The notes: generated by a model from the letters alone, not told the origin. Shown: positions 8,439 through 17,341, counted from the stretch's first letter. The stretch is 64,000 bases of DNA from Cognatundibacterium squillarum (GCF_014652435.1 NZ_BMYU01000004.1:310001-374000); one strand, 5' to 3'. Numbers and translations are program-made.

Positions 8439-10406
8439 ATGGCTGTCAAATTCTGGCTCAGCGCACTGAGCGTCACGATGTTAGCAGGTTTTCACATGTC
8501 TGCCGTGCAGGCAGCAACGGGCAAAAAAACACTGGTCAATGATGATGACAGGCTGATGGCGCTGCGGGAAGCAGCGTTTCACGATGACAGCCAGTCGGCG
8601 GATCAGTATGCGGCGCAGCTCGGCAACTATGATATTCCTTCGTATGTGGATTACTACCGTCTGCGTGCGCGCATGGCAAAAGCCAGCAATACGGAGTTCC
8701 GCGAATTTATACAGAAATACGAAGGCAGCGCGATTGCTGACCGCGCCCGTAATGACTGGCTGTTAATGCTGGGACGGCGCGGCGAATGGGAACTGTTTGA
8801 TCAGCAGTATCCGCAATTCGTGGTGGCCGACGATAATCAGTTACGCTGCTACGCCGTGTTATCACGCGCAGCCAAAGCACAAAAAGTGGCGCAGGATGCC
8901 AAAGCCCTGCTGAACAGTCCGAAAGACTACGGCGAAGGCTGCTACAACATGCTGAATTACATGTATCAGAATCAGCAGCTGGATGCAGGTTTTGTGTATT
9001 TCCAGTTAAGGATGGCGGCTGAAAACGGTGCGCTGCCGCTGGCACTGCGCCTCGGCAAGCTGCTGGATATTCCGGAAAAGAAAATCAGCGAAGCATTTGA
9101 AAAACCGGCAGCGCTGATGAAAAAAGGTCCGGAGCAAAGCAAGGCATCGCGGGAATTATTTCTGGCAGCGCTCGGACGCCTTGCCAAATCCGATCCGGAA
9201 GAAGCTGCACAAGCCTTATCCCGCTACAGCGCCCGTCTGAGTGAACATGAACGCGCCAATGGCTGGGCGCAGATCGCCCTGCAATCAGCCTACAAACTGG
9301 AACCGGATGCCATCGGTTACTGGACCCGCGCAGACGGTGCAGATCTGACGATAGAAGCCAGCCAGTGGCGGGTGCGTTCAGCATTACGCGAAACCGACTG
9401 GAAACTGGTACGTCAGGGCATCCTCGCCATGCCGGCGAGCCTGCGTAATGATCCGGCCTGGATTTATTGGCTGGGCCGCGCTTACAAAGCCGAAGGCCGC
9501 AACGATGAAGCGGCGAAACTGTTCAGCAGCATCGCTGATCAGCACCATTTTTACGGTCAGTTAGCGACCGAGGAAAGCGGCAGGAAAATCGGCGTACCAC
9601 CGGCTGGCCGCGCCATCAGTGCGGAAGAACTGGCGCAGATGGAAAAAAATCCCGGTCTGCAGCGTGCGCTGCGTTTTTATGGGATGAACCTGCGAACCGA
9701 AGGCACACGCGAATGGAACTGGGAACTGCGCCGGATGAATGAACGTCAGCATCTGGCGGCGGCGGAACTGGCGCGCCAGAATCAGATGCTGGACCGCATG
9801 GTGAATACCTCTGACCGTACCCGTGGCGAAACCGATTTCGGACAGCGTTTTCCGACGCCGTTCAGCGACAGCATGTACCGCATGACCAGCTCACTCGGTC
9901 TGGATATGGCCTGGGTATATGGTCTGATCCGTCAGGAATCGCGCTTTGTCATGACGGCAAAATCACATGTCGGTGCTTCAGGCTTAATGCAGATCATGCC
10001 CGCGACGGCCCGTTATGTGGCAAAGAAAATCGGGCTCAGCGATTTCTTACCGCATCAGGTGAATGACATCGACACTAATATTCAGCTCGGTACCAATTAC
10101 CTGAACATGGTGCTGACTGATCTGGGCGGCTCGCAGGCGCTGGCATCAGCGGCATACAATGCGGGGCCGGGTCGTCCGCGCGCATGGCGTGCCAAACTCA
10201 GTAAGCCGGTGGAAGGAGCTATTTTTGCTGAAACCATTCCATTCCATGAAACCCGTGGCTATGTCAAAAACGTGCTGTCAAATGCAACCTACTATGCTGC
10301 TATTCTTGAGAAAAAACCGCAGTCACTGAAAGCCCGTCTGGGTGTGGTCGTGCCGAAAGGAATGTCTGCCAGCGATGCCGATTTACCTGATGACAGGAAA
10401 CTCTGA
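8439..10406 (+). CDS. slt: Soluble lytic murein transglycosylase (Slt70-like)
   Basis: A periplasmic enzyme that cleaves peptidoglycan glycan strands to 1,6-anhydro muropeptides. I chose ATG at 8439 (655 residues) because it gives a clean signal peptide, MAVKFWLSALSVTM... ending near VQAA; the longer reading frame starts inside fau. The middle is the helical U/L ring typical of Slt70. The C-terminal SLT domain carries GLIRQESRF (catalytic Glu in QES), SGLMQIMPATA, NIQLGTNYL and ASAAYNAGPGR. It overlaps the next gene by one base (TGATG). Confidence 0.93.
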   Translation: MAVKFWLSALSVTMLAGFHMSAVQAATGKKTLVNDDDRLMALREAAFHDDSQSADQYAAQLGNYDIPSYVDYYRLRARMAKASNTEFREFIQKYEGSAIADRARNDWLLMLGRRGEWELFDQQYPQFVVADDNQLRCYAVLSRAAKAQKVAQDAKALLNSPKDYGEGCYNMLNYMYQNQQLDAGFVYFQLRMAAENGALPLALRLGKLLDIPEKKISEAFEKPAALMKKGPEQSKASRELFLAALGRLAKSDPEEAAQALSRYSARLSEHERANGWAQIALQSAYKLEPDAIGYWTRADGADLTIEASQWRVRSALRETDWKLVRQGILAMPASLRNDPAWIYWLGRAYKAEGRNDEAAKLFSSIADQHHFYGQLATEESGRKIGVPPAGRAISAEELAQMEKNPGLQRALRFYGMNLRTEGTREWNWELRRMNERQHLAAAELARQNQMLDRMVNTSDRTRGETDFGQRFPTPFSDSMYRMTSSLGLDMAWVYGLIRQESRFVMTAKSHVGASGLMQIMPATARYVAKKIGLSDFLPHQVNDIDTNIQLGTNYLNMVLTDLGGSQALASAAYNAGPGRPRAWRAKLSKPVEGAIFAETIPFHETRGYVKNVLSNATYYAAILEKKPQSLKARLGVVVPKGMSASDADLPDDRKL

Positions 10407-11128
10407 TGCAAGAAACTGCAATTCACCCCGCTATTGCCGCGCTGATGAAAGATCAGCGCCCTTCCCTGAAACTGGTGATCGGCAATAAAAATTATTCCTC
10501 ATGGTCTATGCGGCCGTGGGTACTGATGCGCGCCTTCGGCATCCCATTTGAAGAAATCCGTATTCTGCTCGGTCAGGGTGATACCACCAGCAAAATTGCT
10601 GACTATTCGCTGGCCGGAAAAGTACCGGTCCTGATCGCCAATGAGCATGTGATCTGGGATTCACTGGCGATCTGTGAATATCTGGCAGAACAGTTTTCGA
10701 TTTTGAATCTGTGGCCGCAGGATGTGCTGGCGCGCGCCCATGCTCGCAGCATCTGCGCTGAAATGCATTCCGGGTTCTCCTCGCTGCGCTTTGACATGCC
10801 GATGAACATCAAAGGCCGCTTTCCCGGCAAAGGCCGTACCATGGGCGCACAGGCGGACATCGGCCGCATTTGTGAAATCTGGGAAGATTGTCTGGCACGC
10901 TACGGTGCGCATGGTTATCTGTTCGGTGCGTTTTCGATTGCCGATGCATATTTTGCGCCGGTTGTGATGCGTTTTCGTACTTACGGCGTCGCGCTGGCAC
11001 CAGCGCTGGAAGCCTATGCAGACCGCGTGATTGCCCACCCTGCTGTCGCGCACTGGATACACGGCGCCGAAATGGAAACCGAAACACTGCCTATGCATGA
11101 TGCCCGTATTGAAAGGCAGGGTGAATGA
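10406..11128 (+). CDS. Glutathione S-transferase family protein
   Basis: A 240-residue cytosolic protein with a thioredoxin-fold N-terminal domain starting at about residue 20 (LVIGNKNYSSWSMRPWVLM, in which Ser/Tyr may bind glutathione; then KVPVL and DSLAICEYLAE as the G-site). An all-helical C-terminal domain follows. Its start overlaps the slt stop and its stop overlaps the cca start (ATGA), so it is the middle of a translationally coupled slt-gst-cca operon, an order seen in other Burkholderiales. The substrate is unknown. Confidence 0.88.
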   Translation: MQETAIHPAIAALMKDQRPSLKLVIGNKNYSSWSMRPWVLMRAFGIPFEEIRILLGQGDTTSKIADYSLAGKVPVLIANEHVIWDSLAICEYLAEQFSILNLWPQDVLARAHARSICAEMHSGFSSLRFDMPMNIKGRFPGKGRTMGAQADIGRICEIWEDCLARYGAHGYLFGAFSIADAYFAPVVMRFRTYGVALAPALEAYADRVIAHPAVAHWIHGAEMETETLPMHDARIERQGE

Positions 11129-12381
11129 AGATTTATCAGGTTGGCGGCGCGGTGCGCGACCGCTTACTGGGTTTGCCGGTACAGGACGTCGATTACGTGG
11201 TCGTCGGCAGCACACCGGAAGCAATGCTGGCTGCCGGTTACAAACCAGTAGGCAAAGACTTTCCGGTTTTCCTGCATCCGCGCAGCCATGAAGAATATGC
11301 ACTGGCCCGTACCGAAAGAAAAACCGCAGCCGGCTACAAAGGTTTTGCGTTTTACACCGATGCATCAGTGACGCTGGAAGAAGATTTAATCCGGCGCGAT
11401 CTGACGATTAATGCGATGGCGCTCGGCGACGACGGTCAGATTATTGATCCTTACGGCGGACAAGCCGATCTGAACGCGCGCATACTGCGCCATGTGTCAC
11501 CGGCGTTTGAAGAAGATCCGGTGCGGATACTGCGGCTGGCGCGCTTCGCTGCCCGTTTTTCTGCGCCCGGTCAGGAATTCAGCGTGGCGCCGGAAACCAT
11601 GCAGCTGATGCGGAATATGGTGGCCGCAGGCGAAGTCGATGCACTGGTGCCGGAACGGGTATGGCAAGAAATTGCGCGCGGCCTGATGGAACAGCGCCCG
11701 TCGCGCATGATAGAAATTTTAAAAGAGTGCGGTGCGCTGGCACGCTTGCTGCCGGAATTGCTACGTTTGTGGGGCGTGCCGCAACCTTTGCATTACCATC
11801 CGGAAGGCGATACCGGTGTGCATTGCATGCTGGTCGTCGATCAGGCCGCACAGCGCGGCTATCCGCTGGCGGTGCGCTTTGCCGCGCTGCTGCATGATCT
11901 GGGTAAAGGTGTGACCGATCCCGCAGCATGGCCTGCACATCACGGACACGAAGCACTGGGTGTACCGCTGACCGATGCCGTTTGCCAGCGTTTGCGGGTG
12001 CCTTCGGACTGCCGCGATCTGGCGGTGATGACCACGCGTGAGCACGGCGTCTGTGGTCAGGCAGCAATACTGCGTCCGGCGACCATTGCAGATTTGTTTC
12101 AGCGTTGCGACGCTTACCGCAAACCCGACCGTTTCCGTGCGATGTTGCTGGCCATTGAATGTGATTATTGCGGACGCACCGGTTATGAAACCCGCGAATT
12201 CCGCCAGAAAGCCTTTCTGGAAGCAGCACTGGAAGCTGCACTGAGCGTGGATGCCGGTGCTGTGGCGAAGGCTTGTACGACACCGGCACGGATTCCGGAA
12301 GCGGTACGCAGTGCAAGAATCGATGCCATCCGTGCATGGCGTAAAAACAGCGGTATCGCGGCAGACGACGATGAGGCCTGA
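11125..12381 (+). CDS. cca: Multifunctional CCA-adding tRNA nucleotidyltransferase
   Basis: Adds or repairs the 3' CCA of tRNAs; the bacterial long form also has phosphohydrolase activity. The 418-residue protein has GGAVRDRLLG at residues 6-15 (class II nucleotidyltransferase loop), DVDYVVVG (metal-binding Asp pair), RRDLTINAMA, PVRILRLARFAARF, and an HD-domain motif LHDLGKG near 254 with HHGHE following. The start overlaps the gst stop by four bases. Length and domain order match the E. coli enzyme. Confidence 0.96.
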   Translation: MKIYQVGGAVRDRLLGLPVQDVDYVVVGSTPEAMLAAGYKPVGKDFPVFLHPRSHEEYALARTERKTAAGYKGFAFYTDASVTLEEDLIRRDLTINAMALGDDGQIIDPYGGQADLNARILRHVSPAFEEDPVRILRLARFAARFSAPGQEFSVAPETMQLMRNMVAAGEVDALVPERVWQEIARGLMEQRPSRMIEILKECGALARLLPELLRLWGVPQPLHYHPEGDTGVHCMLVVDQAAQRGYPLAVRFAALLHDLGKGVTDPAAWPAHHGHEALGVPLTDAVCQRLRVPSDCRDLAVMTTREHGVCGQAAILRPATIADLFQRCDAYRKPDRFRAMLLAIECDYCGRTGYETREFRQKAFLEAALEAALSVDAGAVAKACTTPARIPEAVRSARIDAIRAWRKNSGIAADDDEA

Positions 12382-12523
12382 GCCTGCGCGGCCTCGTCAG
12401 ATCGCACCTGTTGCGTTGCAGCAAAATATTCTCTGAGCTTGCGCAATCCGCCTGCTATTCTGGAACAAATACTCGGTAGCGATGCCTTTTTTTGAACTAT
12501 GGGCTGACCTACAATAGCAGACA

Positions 12524-12538
12524 TTGTGCGTCGCACAA
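12524..12538. other. Short perfect inverted repeat upstream of the GNAT gene
   Basis: TTGTGCG-T-CGCACAA, a 7-bp perfect palindrome with a one-base centre, lies about 60 bases before the start at 12598. It could be an operator, judging only from position and symmetry. Confidence 0.35.
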
Positions 12539-12557
12539 ATCAGTATCAGAAAACTGT

Positions 12558-12582
12558 CAGCGGACGGGTATGGCGTCCGCTG
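12558..12582 (+). other. Stable hairpin in the GNAT gene leader
   Basis: CAGCGGACG pairs perfectly with CGTCCGCTG around a 7-base loop. It ends six bases before the GTGGAG ribosome site of the gene starting at 12598. There is no T run after it, so it is not a normal terminator. A role in controlling translation is inferred. Confidence 0.4.
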
Positions 12583-12597
12583 TATTGTGGAGCTGCG

Positions 12598-13263
12598 ATG
12601 AAATCCTCTGATGTGTTTCCGGTTCAGCCGGCAGACCCTTCCGGTCAGCATCCCCGTCCGGTGATCCGTGTCAAAGAACTGTCGGCCAATGACCGTCACC
12701 GTATCCTGCGCCATTTTCTGGGGCTGGAAGACAGTGACCGCCTGCTGCGTTTCGGTACCGTGCTGCCGGATGCACTGATCCGCAAATATGTGGAAAGTCT
12801 GGATTTTTCGCGCGACAAAGTATTCGGCGTGTTCAGTCACCATTTCCGTCTGGTGGGCGTCGGTCATCTGGCATTTATGGCGCGTAAGGATTACGACGAC
12901 AATACCGAGAAACGTCAGGTCGCGGAATTCGGGGTTTCGGTTTCCTCGTATGCGCGTGGCAAGGGCATCGGTTTCCGCCTGTTTCAGCGCGGTGCGATTC
13001 ATTGCCGCAATGCCGATGTGGACACGCTGTACATGCATTGTCTGGCATCGAATCAGACCATGATCCATATCGCCAAAAAAGCCGGCATGCAGATCCACCG
13101 CGAATACGGCGAAGCGGATGCCTATCTGAAACTGCGCCCTGCTTCGGCGAAATCGATCCTGAAAGAGGCGATGGATGAACAGGTGGCGTTTCTGGATTAC
13201 ACCTGGAAAGCGAATGCGCGGGCGGCAGTCAAACTGTTAAGGCATTTGCCGGGCTTTAAATAA
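12598..13263 (+). CDS. GNAT-family N-acetyltransferase
   Basis: A 221-residue protein with an acetyltransferase fold: RVKELSANDRHRILRHFLGLEDSDRLLRFG at the start, then GVGHLAFMARK, AEFGVSVSSYARGKGIGFRLFQRGAIHCRNADVDTLYMHCL with the acetyl-CoA-binding R-G-x-G-I-G pattern at about residues 118-125. ATG at 12598 was chosen because it follows a GGAG site and a long non-conserved extension precedes it. The substrate is unknown. It is not coupled to cca (216-base gap with two hairpin structures). Confidence 0.8.
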   Translation: MKSSDVFPVQPADPSGQHPRPVIRVKELSANDRHRILRHFLGLEDSDRLLRFGTVLPDALIRKYVESLDFSRDKVFGVFSHHFRLVGVGHLAFMARKDYDDNTEKRQVAEFGVSVSSYARGKGIGFRLFQRGAIHCRNADVDTLYMHCLASNQTMIHIAKKAGMQIHREYGEADAYLKLRPASAKSILKEAMDEQVAFLDYTWKANARAAVKLLRHLPGFK

Positions 13264-13284
13264 GCACCTGTTTGATTACTAAGG

Positions 13285-13370
13285 CTGTGCAGAAGTCCGC
13301 ATTTGTGTTTTACGGAGCGCCGGACTTTCTGCCGACGAGCGGGATTTTGCTGTGCAGAACCCCGCATTTA
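13285..13370 (+). repeat. Intergenic 86-bp repeat, copy A
   Basis: One of at least six colinear copies (A-F). Key blocks are CTGTGCAGAAGTCCGCATTT at the left end, a core with CTTTCTGCCGACGA, and CTGTGCAGAACCCCGCATTT at the right end. The two ends are direct repeats 66 bases apart. Aligned by eye to copy C (27030-27115), 65 of 86 positions match with no gaps. It lies between the converging GNAT and ornithine-cyclodeaminase-like genes. Confidence 0.85.
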
Positions 13371-13377
13371 CCCCGGA

Positions 13378-14343
13378 TTACGACTGCTCTGCTCTGTTTT
13401 CCGGCACGCTGAGCTGGCGCTGCACCAGATGCGCTGTCACCAGATCTGCCAGCGCCGTTCCCACCGATTTGAACAAGGTAATCTGCTCAGTGAAACGGCG
13501 TCCGGCGACGCCACGACAGCAAGCCGCCAGATCGGCAAAAATTTCTTCCATGGAAAACCGGCCCTCATCACGCGGAATCAGCAATTCACCGGCTTCCCGC
13601 ACCACGTTCGGGGTGTAATCGACAAATACACAGGATTTGACCACCAGCTCAGTATCGCATTCGCGCCGGTCCGGACTGTGGTTGCCGAGCAGATCGACAT
13701 GGCAGCCAGCCTGCACATCTTCGCCCAGCACCAGCGGCTCGGCGCTGCCGGTAGCGGCAACAATGATTTCTGCCGACCGCACAGCCGCGCGCAGATCGCT
13801 GACAGCCGTGATCTGCAGCGCAGGATGTTCCGCACGGAATGCCGCGACCACCGCTTCGGCTTTTTTCACATCCCTGCCCCAGACCTGAATCTCAGTCAGC
13901 TGACGTACGGAAGCGTGCGCCCGCAGCAAAGGCAGCGCCAGATTGCCGGTGCCCAGCAGCAGCAAACGCGATGCGTCCGGACGCGCCAGCTTTTGTGCTG
14001 CCAGCGCCGATACGGCCGCGGTACGCCAGTAAGTGACGCTGGTGCCATCCACCATCGCCAGCGGTTCACCGTGATCGCGTTTGAACAGCAGAATTTTCGA
14101 AAACAGCGTCGGCAATTGCTGTGCTCCGTTATCAGGAAAATAGGTAAAGGCTTTCACGCCGATCACTTCATCGTTCCACGATGGCAGTACCGCAAACGCA
14201 TCGTGATTATCTTCCTGTTCCGTCAGCGGAAACACTTGCCGCGCCGGCATATGGAAGGTGCCGGCAAATGCGCGGTCCAGCGCCGCAATCAGTACCGGAA
14301 AATTCAGCGACTGATGTACCTGTTCAGCGGAAATCACCTGCAT
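13378..14343 (-). CDS. Ornithine cyclodeaminase / mu-crystallin family protein
   Basis: A 321-residue NAD(P)-dependent protein of the OCD/alanine dehydrogenase-like superfamily. ATG at 14343 is preferred because AGGAG sits five bases upstream; a GTG at 14349 is too close. Family marks are the N-terminal ISAEQVHQSLNFPVLIAAL, KAFTYFPDN, a Rossmann motif LLLLGTGNLALPLLRAH near residue 125, and ADLVTAH at the end. Members act on ornithine, delta-1-pyrroline-2-carboxylate, alanine or related imino acids, so the substrate cannot be fixed. The gene is bracketed by inverted repeat copies A and B. Confidence 0.85.
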   Translation of the reverse strand: MQVISAEQVHQSLNFPVLIAALDRAFAGTFHMPARQVFPLTEQEDNHDAFAVLPSWNDEVIGVKAFTYFPDNGAQQLPTLFSKILLFKRDHGEPLAMVDGTSVTYWRTAAVSALAAQKLARPDASRLLLLGTGNLALPLLRAHASVRQLTEIQVWGRDVKKAEAVVAAFRAEHPALQITAVSDLRAAVRSAEIIVAATGSAEPLVLGEDVQAGCHVDLLGNHSPDRRECDTELVVKSCVFVDYTPNVVREAGELLIPRDEGRFSMEEIFADLAACCRGVAGRRFTEQITLFKSVGTALADLVTAHLVQRQLSVPENRAEQS

Positions 14344-14419
14344 ATGCACTCCTGATATATTTAAAAAATACCGCTATTATCCGGTGTTCTGACTGCCGCC
14401 GACAAGGCAAAAAACCGCT

Positions 14420-14504
14420 GAAATGCGGAGAATGGCACAGTTTTTCATCGACGTCCGCAGAAACAGTGGCGCTCCGGACACCCCCGCTGACGAAGTCTGC
14501 ACAA
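14420..14504 (-). repeat. Intergenic 86-bp repeat, copy B (reverse orientation)
   Basis: Read on the minus strand it starts TTGTGCAGAC, has the core block CGGAGCGCCACTGTTTCTGC, and ends CTGTGCCATTCTCCGCATTT. It is one base shorter than copy A. It lies upstream of the ornithine-cyclodeaminase-like gene and downstream of the Lrp regulator, in the opposite orientation to copy A. Confidence 0.75.
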
Positions 14505-14520
14505 TCAATATCCGATAAGA

Positions 14521-15021
14521 TCAGGCCGCACCCAGCGGTAAGGCGGTGGTGTCTTTGATCTGTTGCAGCGCGAAGCTGGACTTCACATCCAGCACTGCCG
14601 GATGGCGCAGCAGGGTTTCCATCATGAAACGGGAAAAATGGTTCATGTCTTCCACATGCACCCGCAGCAGATAATCCATTTCACCGGTCATCGCATAGCA
14701 AGCCACCACTTCCGCCCATTGCGCCACCGATACCGCAAAATCATCACGCGGCGAACGCGACGCGCCTTTCGATGGCACATCGCTGTGCTTTTCCAGCCGC
14801 ACATTCACATAAGCCAGCAAGCCGAGGCCGATACGCGCCGGTTCCAGCAACGCCACGTATTGCCGGATCACCCCGCTCTCTTCCAGACGCTTGATACGGC
14901 GCAGGCAGGGCGATGGCGACAGATTGACCCGCTCTGCCACTTCCTGATTGGTCAGCCGCCCGTCCGCCTGCAAAATCGCCAGAATTTTGCGGTCAATTTT
15001 ATCCAGTTCAATCTGCGCCAT
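14521..15021 (-). CDS. Lrp/AsnC-family regulator divergent from hpd
   Basis: A 166-residue regulator. The helix-turn-helix is at residues 6-50 (LDKIDRKILAILQADGRLTNQEVAERVNLSPS...LRRIKRLEE) and the ligand-binding RAM domain follows (LAYVNVRLEKH, GEMDYLLRVHVEDMNHFSRFM, DVKSSFALQQIKDTTALPL). There is an extra loop near residues 82-95 (SDVPSKGASRSPRDD), longer than in typical Lrp. ATG at 15021 has GAGGGG upstream. It is transcribed away from hpd with 181 bases between the starts, so control of tyrosine/phenylalanine catabolism is a reasonable inference. Confidence 0.92.
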   Translation of the reverse strand: MAQIELDKIDRKILAILQADGRLTNQEVAERVNLSPSPCLRRIKRLEESGVIRQYVALLEPARIGLGLLAYVNVRLEKHSDVPSKGASRSPRDDFAVSVAQWAEVVACYAMTGEMDYLLRVHVEDMNHFSRFMMETLLRHPAVLDVKSSFALQQIKDTTALPLGAA

Positions 15022-15202
15022 TTTTATCCCCTCATCATCAGAATATGCGCAACATTATTGCGCACATCATGCAATCTTTGGTGAATTTTGGAATTAAATG
15101 GCGTGTTACGCCGACTATACTGTGAGTTTGCGCTGTATCAAACCGCGTACGAATGTGCCGGTTGAAGCAGAATTTCAAACGAATCCCCCACAGGAGACAA
15201 AC

Positions 15203-16318
15203 ATGACATTCCAAACCTGGGAAAACCCGATGGGCACCGACGGCTTCGAATTCGTCGAATACGCCGCACCTGATCCGGCTGCCATGGGCAAGCTGTTCGA
15301 AACGATGGGCTTTGTGGCCATTGCTAAACACCGTACCAAAGATGTCACACTGTACCGTCAGGGTGATGTGAACTTCATCATCAACGCGGAACCGGATTCG
15401 TTTGCACAGAAATTCGCACGCAAACACGGCCCTTGCGTCTGCGCATTTGCTTTCCGCGTCAAAGATGCGAACTTCGCTTACAAACGCGCACTGGAACTGG
15501 GCGCATGGGGCTTCGATAACAAAACCGGCCCGATGGAACTGAATATTCCTGCCATCAAAGGTATCGGCGATTCTCTGATTTATTTCGTTGACCGCTGGAA
15601 AGGCAAAGACGGCGCAGAACCTGGCGCGATCGGCAATATCAGCATTTACGATGCTGACTTCGTGGCGATTCCGGGCGTGGATCCGAATCCGGTTGGTCAC
15701 GGTCTGACCTACATCGACCATCTGACCCACAATGTCTACCGTGGCCGCATGAAAGAATGGGCTGATTTCTACGAAACCCTGTTCAACTTCCGCGAAATCC
15801 GTTACTTCGACATCGCCGGTAAACACACAGGTCTGAAATCCAAAGCGATGACCTCGCCTTGCGGCAAAATCCGCATCCCGATCAATGAATCTTCTGATGA
15901 CAAATCCCAGATCGCAGAATATCTGGATCTGTACCACGGCGAAGGTGTTCAGCATATCGCGATGGGCACAGATGATGTATACAAAACCGTTGCAGGCATG
16001 AAAGCTGACGGCGTCAGCTTCCAGGACACCATCGAAACTTACTACGATCTGGTTGACCGTCGTCTGCCTGGCCACGGTGAAAATCTGGAAGAACTGCGCA
16101 AGCTGCGTATTCTGATCGACGGTAAATCCACCGAAGAAGCGCGTCAGTTACTGCTGCAAATCTTCACCACCACCGTGATTGGTCCGATCTTCTTCGAGAT
16201 CATCCAGCGCAAAGGTGATCAGGGCTTCGGCGAAGGCAATTTCCGCGCTTTGTTTGAATCCATTGAGCTGGATCAAATCCGCCGCGGTGTGCTGAAAGAC
16301 GAAACCACCACAGCGTAA
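15203..16318 (+). CDS. hpd: 4-hydroxyphenylpyruvate dioxygenase
   Basis: A cytosolic Fe(II) enzyme that turns 4-hydroxyphenylpyruvate into homogentisate in tyrosine breakdown. ATG at 15203 follows CAGGAGAC; the longer frame upstream is not conserved in character. The 371 residues form two vicinal-oxygen-chelate halves. Likely iron ligands are His in GLTYIDHLTHN, His in GEGVQHIAMGTDD, and Glu in GPIFFEIIQRKGDQGFGEGNF near the C-terminus, which is the HPPD signature. phhA follows 81 bases later after a terminator. Confidence 0.96.
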   Translation: MTFQTWENPMGTDGFEFVEYAAPDPAAMGKLFETMGFVAIAKHRTKDVTLYRQGDVNFIINAEPDSFAQKFARKHGPCVCAFAFRVKDANFAYKRALELGAWGFDNKTGPMELNIPAIKGIGDSLIYFVDRWKGKDGAEPGAIGNISIYDADFVAIPGVDPNPVGHGLTYIDHLTHNVYRGRMKEWADFYETLFNFREIRYFDIAGKHTGLKSKAMTSPCGKIRIPINESSDDKSQIAEYLDLYHGEGVQHIAMGTDDVYKTVAGMKADGVSFQDTIETYYDLVDRRLPGHGENLEELRKLRILIDGKSTEEARQLLLQIFTTTVIGPIFFEIIQRKGDQGFGEGNFRALFESIELDQIRRGVLKDETTTA

Positions 16319-16342
16319 GCAAAAACGATATGAGACAATCGC

Positions 16343-16380
16343 AAAAGGCTGAACACTCCCGAGTGTCAGCCTTTTGTCTT
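16343..16380 (+). terminator. Terminator between hpd and phhA
   Basis: AAAAGGCTGAACACTC pairs with GAGTGTCAGCCTTTT (one mismatch) around CC, followed by TGTCTT. phhA starts only 20 bases later, so it probably depends on read-through or on a promoter overlapping the hairpin. Confidence 0.8.
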
Positions 16381-16399
16381 AACAAGTATAAATAAAATC

Positions 16400-17281
16400 A
16401 TGGATACCACCGTCAGCAACGAAGACTTTCTGGCCACTGTGGCCGAAAAATCCCACGGCGCCGCTTTACGCGGAGACTACGCAAGCGCCGATGCGCAGTA
16501 TGTTGTGCAACAGGACTGGGCAGCGTATACGGAAGAAGAACATGCGCTGTGGCGCCGTTTGTATCAGCGCCAGATGGCGCTGCTGCCGGGCCGCGCCTGT
16601 AATGAATTTATCGAAGCGCTGCAAGGTTTAAATGCAGCAGATGGCATTCCGCAATTTGAAGCCACCTCGAAAAAACTGGAAGCAGCAACTGGCTGGACCA
16701 TCGTTGCCGTACCGGGCCTTATTCCGGAACTGACCTTCTTCGACCATCTGGCAAACCGCCGTTTCCCGGTGACAGTGTGGCTGCGCAAACCGGAAGAATT
16801 CAATTACATCGTTGAGCCGGATGTGTTCCACGATTTCTTCGGCCATGTACCACTGCTGTTCAACCCTGTATTCGCCGACTATATGCAGCGTTACGGTCAG
16901 GGAGGTTTAAAAGCCATGCAGCTCGGCGGTCTGGATCAGCTGGCACGCCTGTACTGGTACACCGTGGAATTCGGTCTGATCAATACGCCGGAAGGCTTGC
17001 GTATTTACGGCGCTGGCATTCTGTCATCCGGCGGTGAAGTCGAATACTGCCTGACACCGGGTACGACATCGCGCCATATCCATCTGGATATCAAGCGCTG
17101 CCTGAACACGCTGTACAAAATCGACACGTATCAGGAAACCTATTTCGTGATTAACAGTTTCGATGAATTGTTTGAAGGCACCGCACCGGATTTCACGCCC
17201 TATTACGAAGAGCTGAAATCCAAAACACCGTATCCTGCCAATAGTTTGCTGGACGGTGAAACGGAATTGCTGCCGGGCTGA
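16400..17281 (+). CDS. phhA: Phenylalanine 4-monooxygenase
   Basis: Hydroxylates phenylalanine to tyrosine with tetrahydropterin and non-haem iron, feeding the hpd step next door via transamination. The 293-residue monodomain form lacks the eukaryotic regulatory domain. The iron facial triad is visible: His144 and His149 in VFHDFFGHVP and Glu190 in WYTVEFGL. The end of the catalytic core (TYQETYFVINSFDELFE) is present. It ends at a strong terminator shared with the convergent PhyH-family gene. Confidence 0.96.
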   Translation: MDTTVSNEDFLATVAEKSHGAALRGDYASADAQYVVQQDWAAYTEEEHALWRRLYQRQMALLPGRACNEFIEALQGLNAADGIPQFEATSKKLEAATGWTIVAVPGLIPELTFFDHLANRRFPVTVWLRKPEEFNYIVEPDVFHDFFGHVPLLFNPVFADYMQRYGQGGLKAMQLGGLDQLARLYWYTVEFGLINTPEGLRIYGAGILSSGGEVEYCLTPGTTSRHIHLDIKRCLNTLYKIDTYQETYFVINSFDELFEGTAPDFTPYYEELKSKTPYPANSLLDGETELLPG

Positions 17282-17303
17282 TTTCACTTAGTCACCCTGT
17301 CGC

Positions 17304-17341
17304 AAAAAGCCTGCACAATCTTTTTTGTGCAGGCTTTTTTA
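17304..17341. terminator. Bidirectional terminator between phhA and the PhyH gene
   Basis: AAAAAGCCTGCACAA pairs with TTGTGCAGGCTTTTTT. A-rich and T-rich flanks give a T run on both strands, so it can end both converging transcripts. The PhyH-family stop codon lies inside its right edge. Confidence 0.88.
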
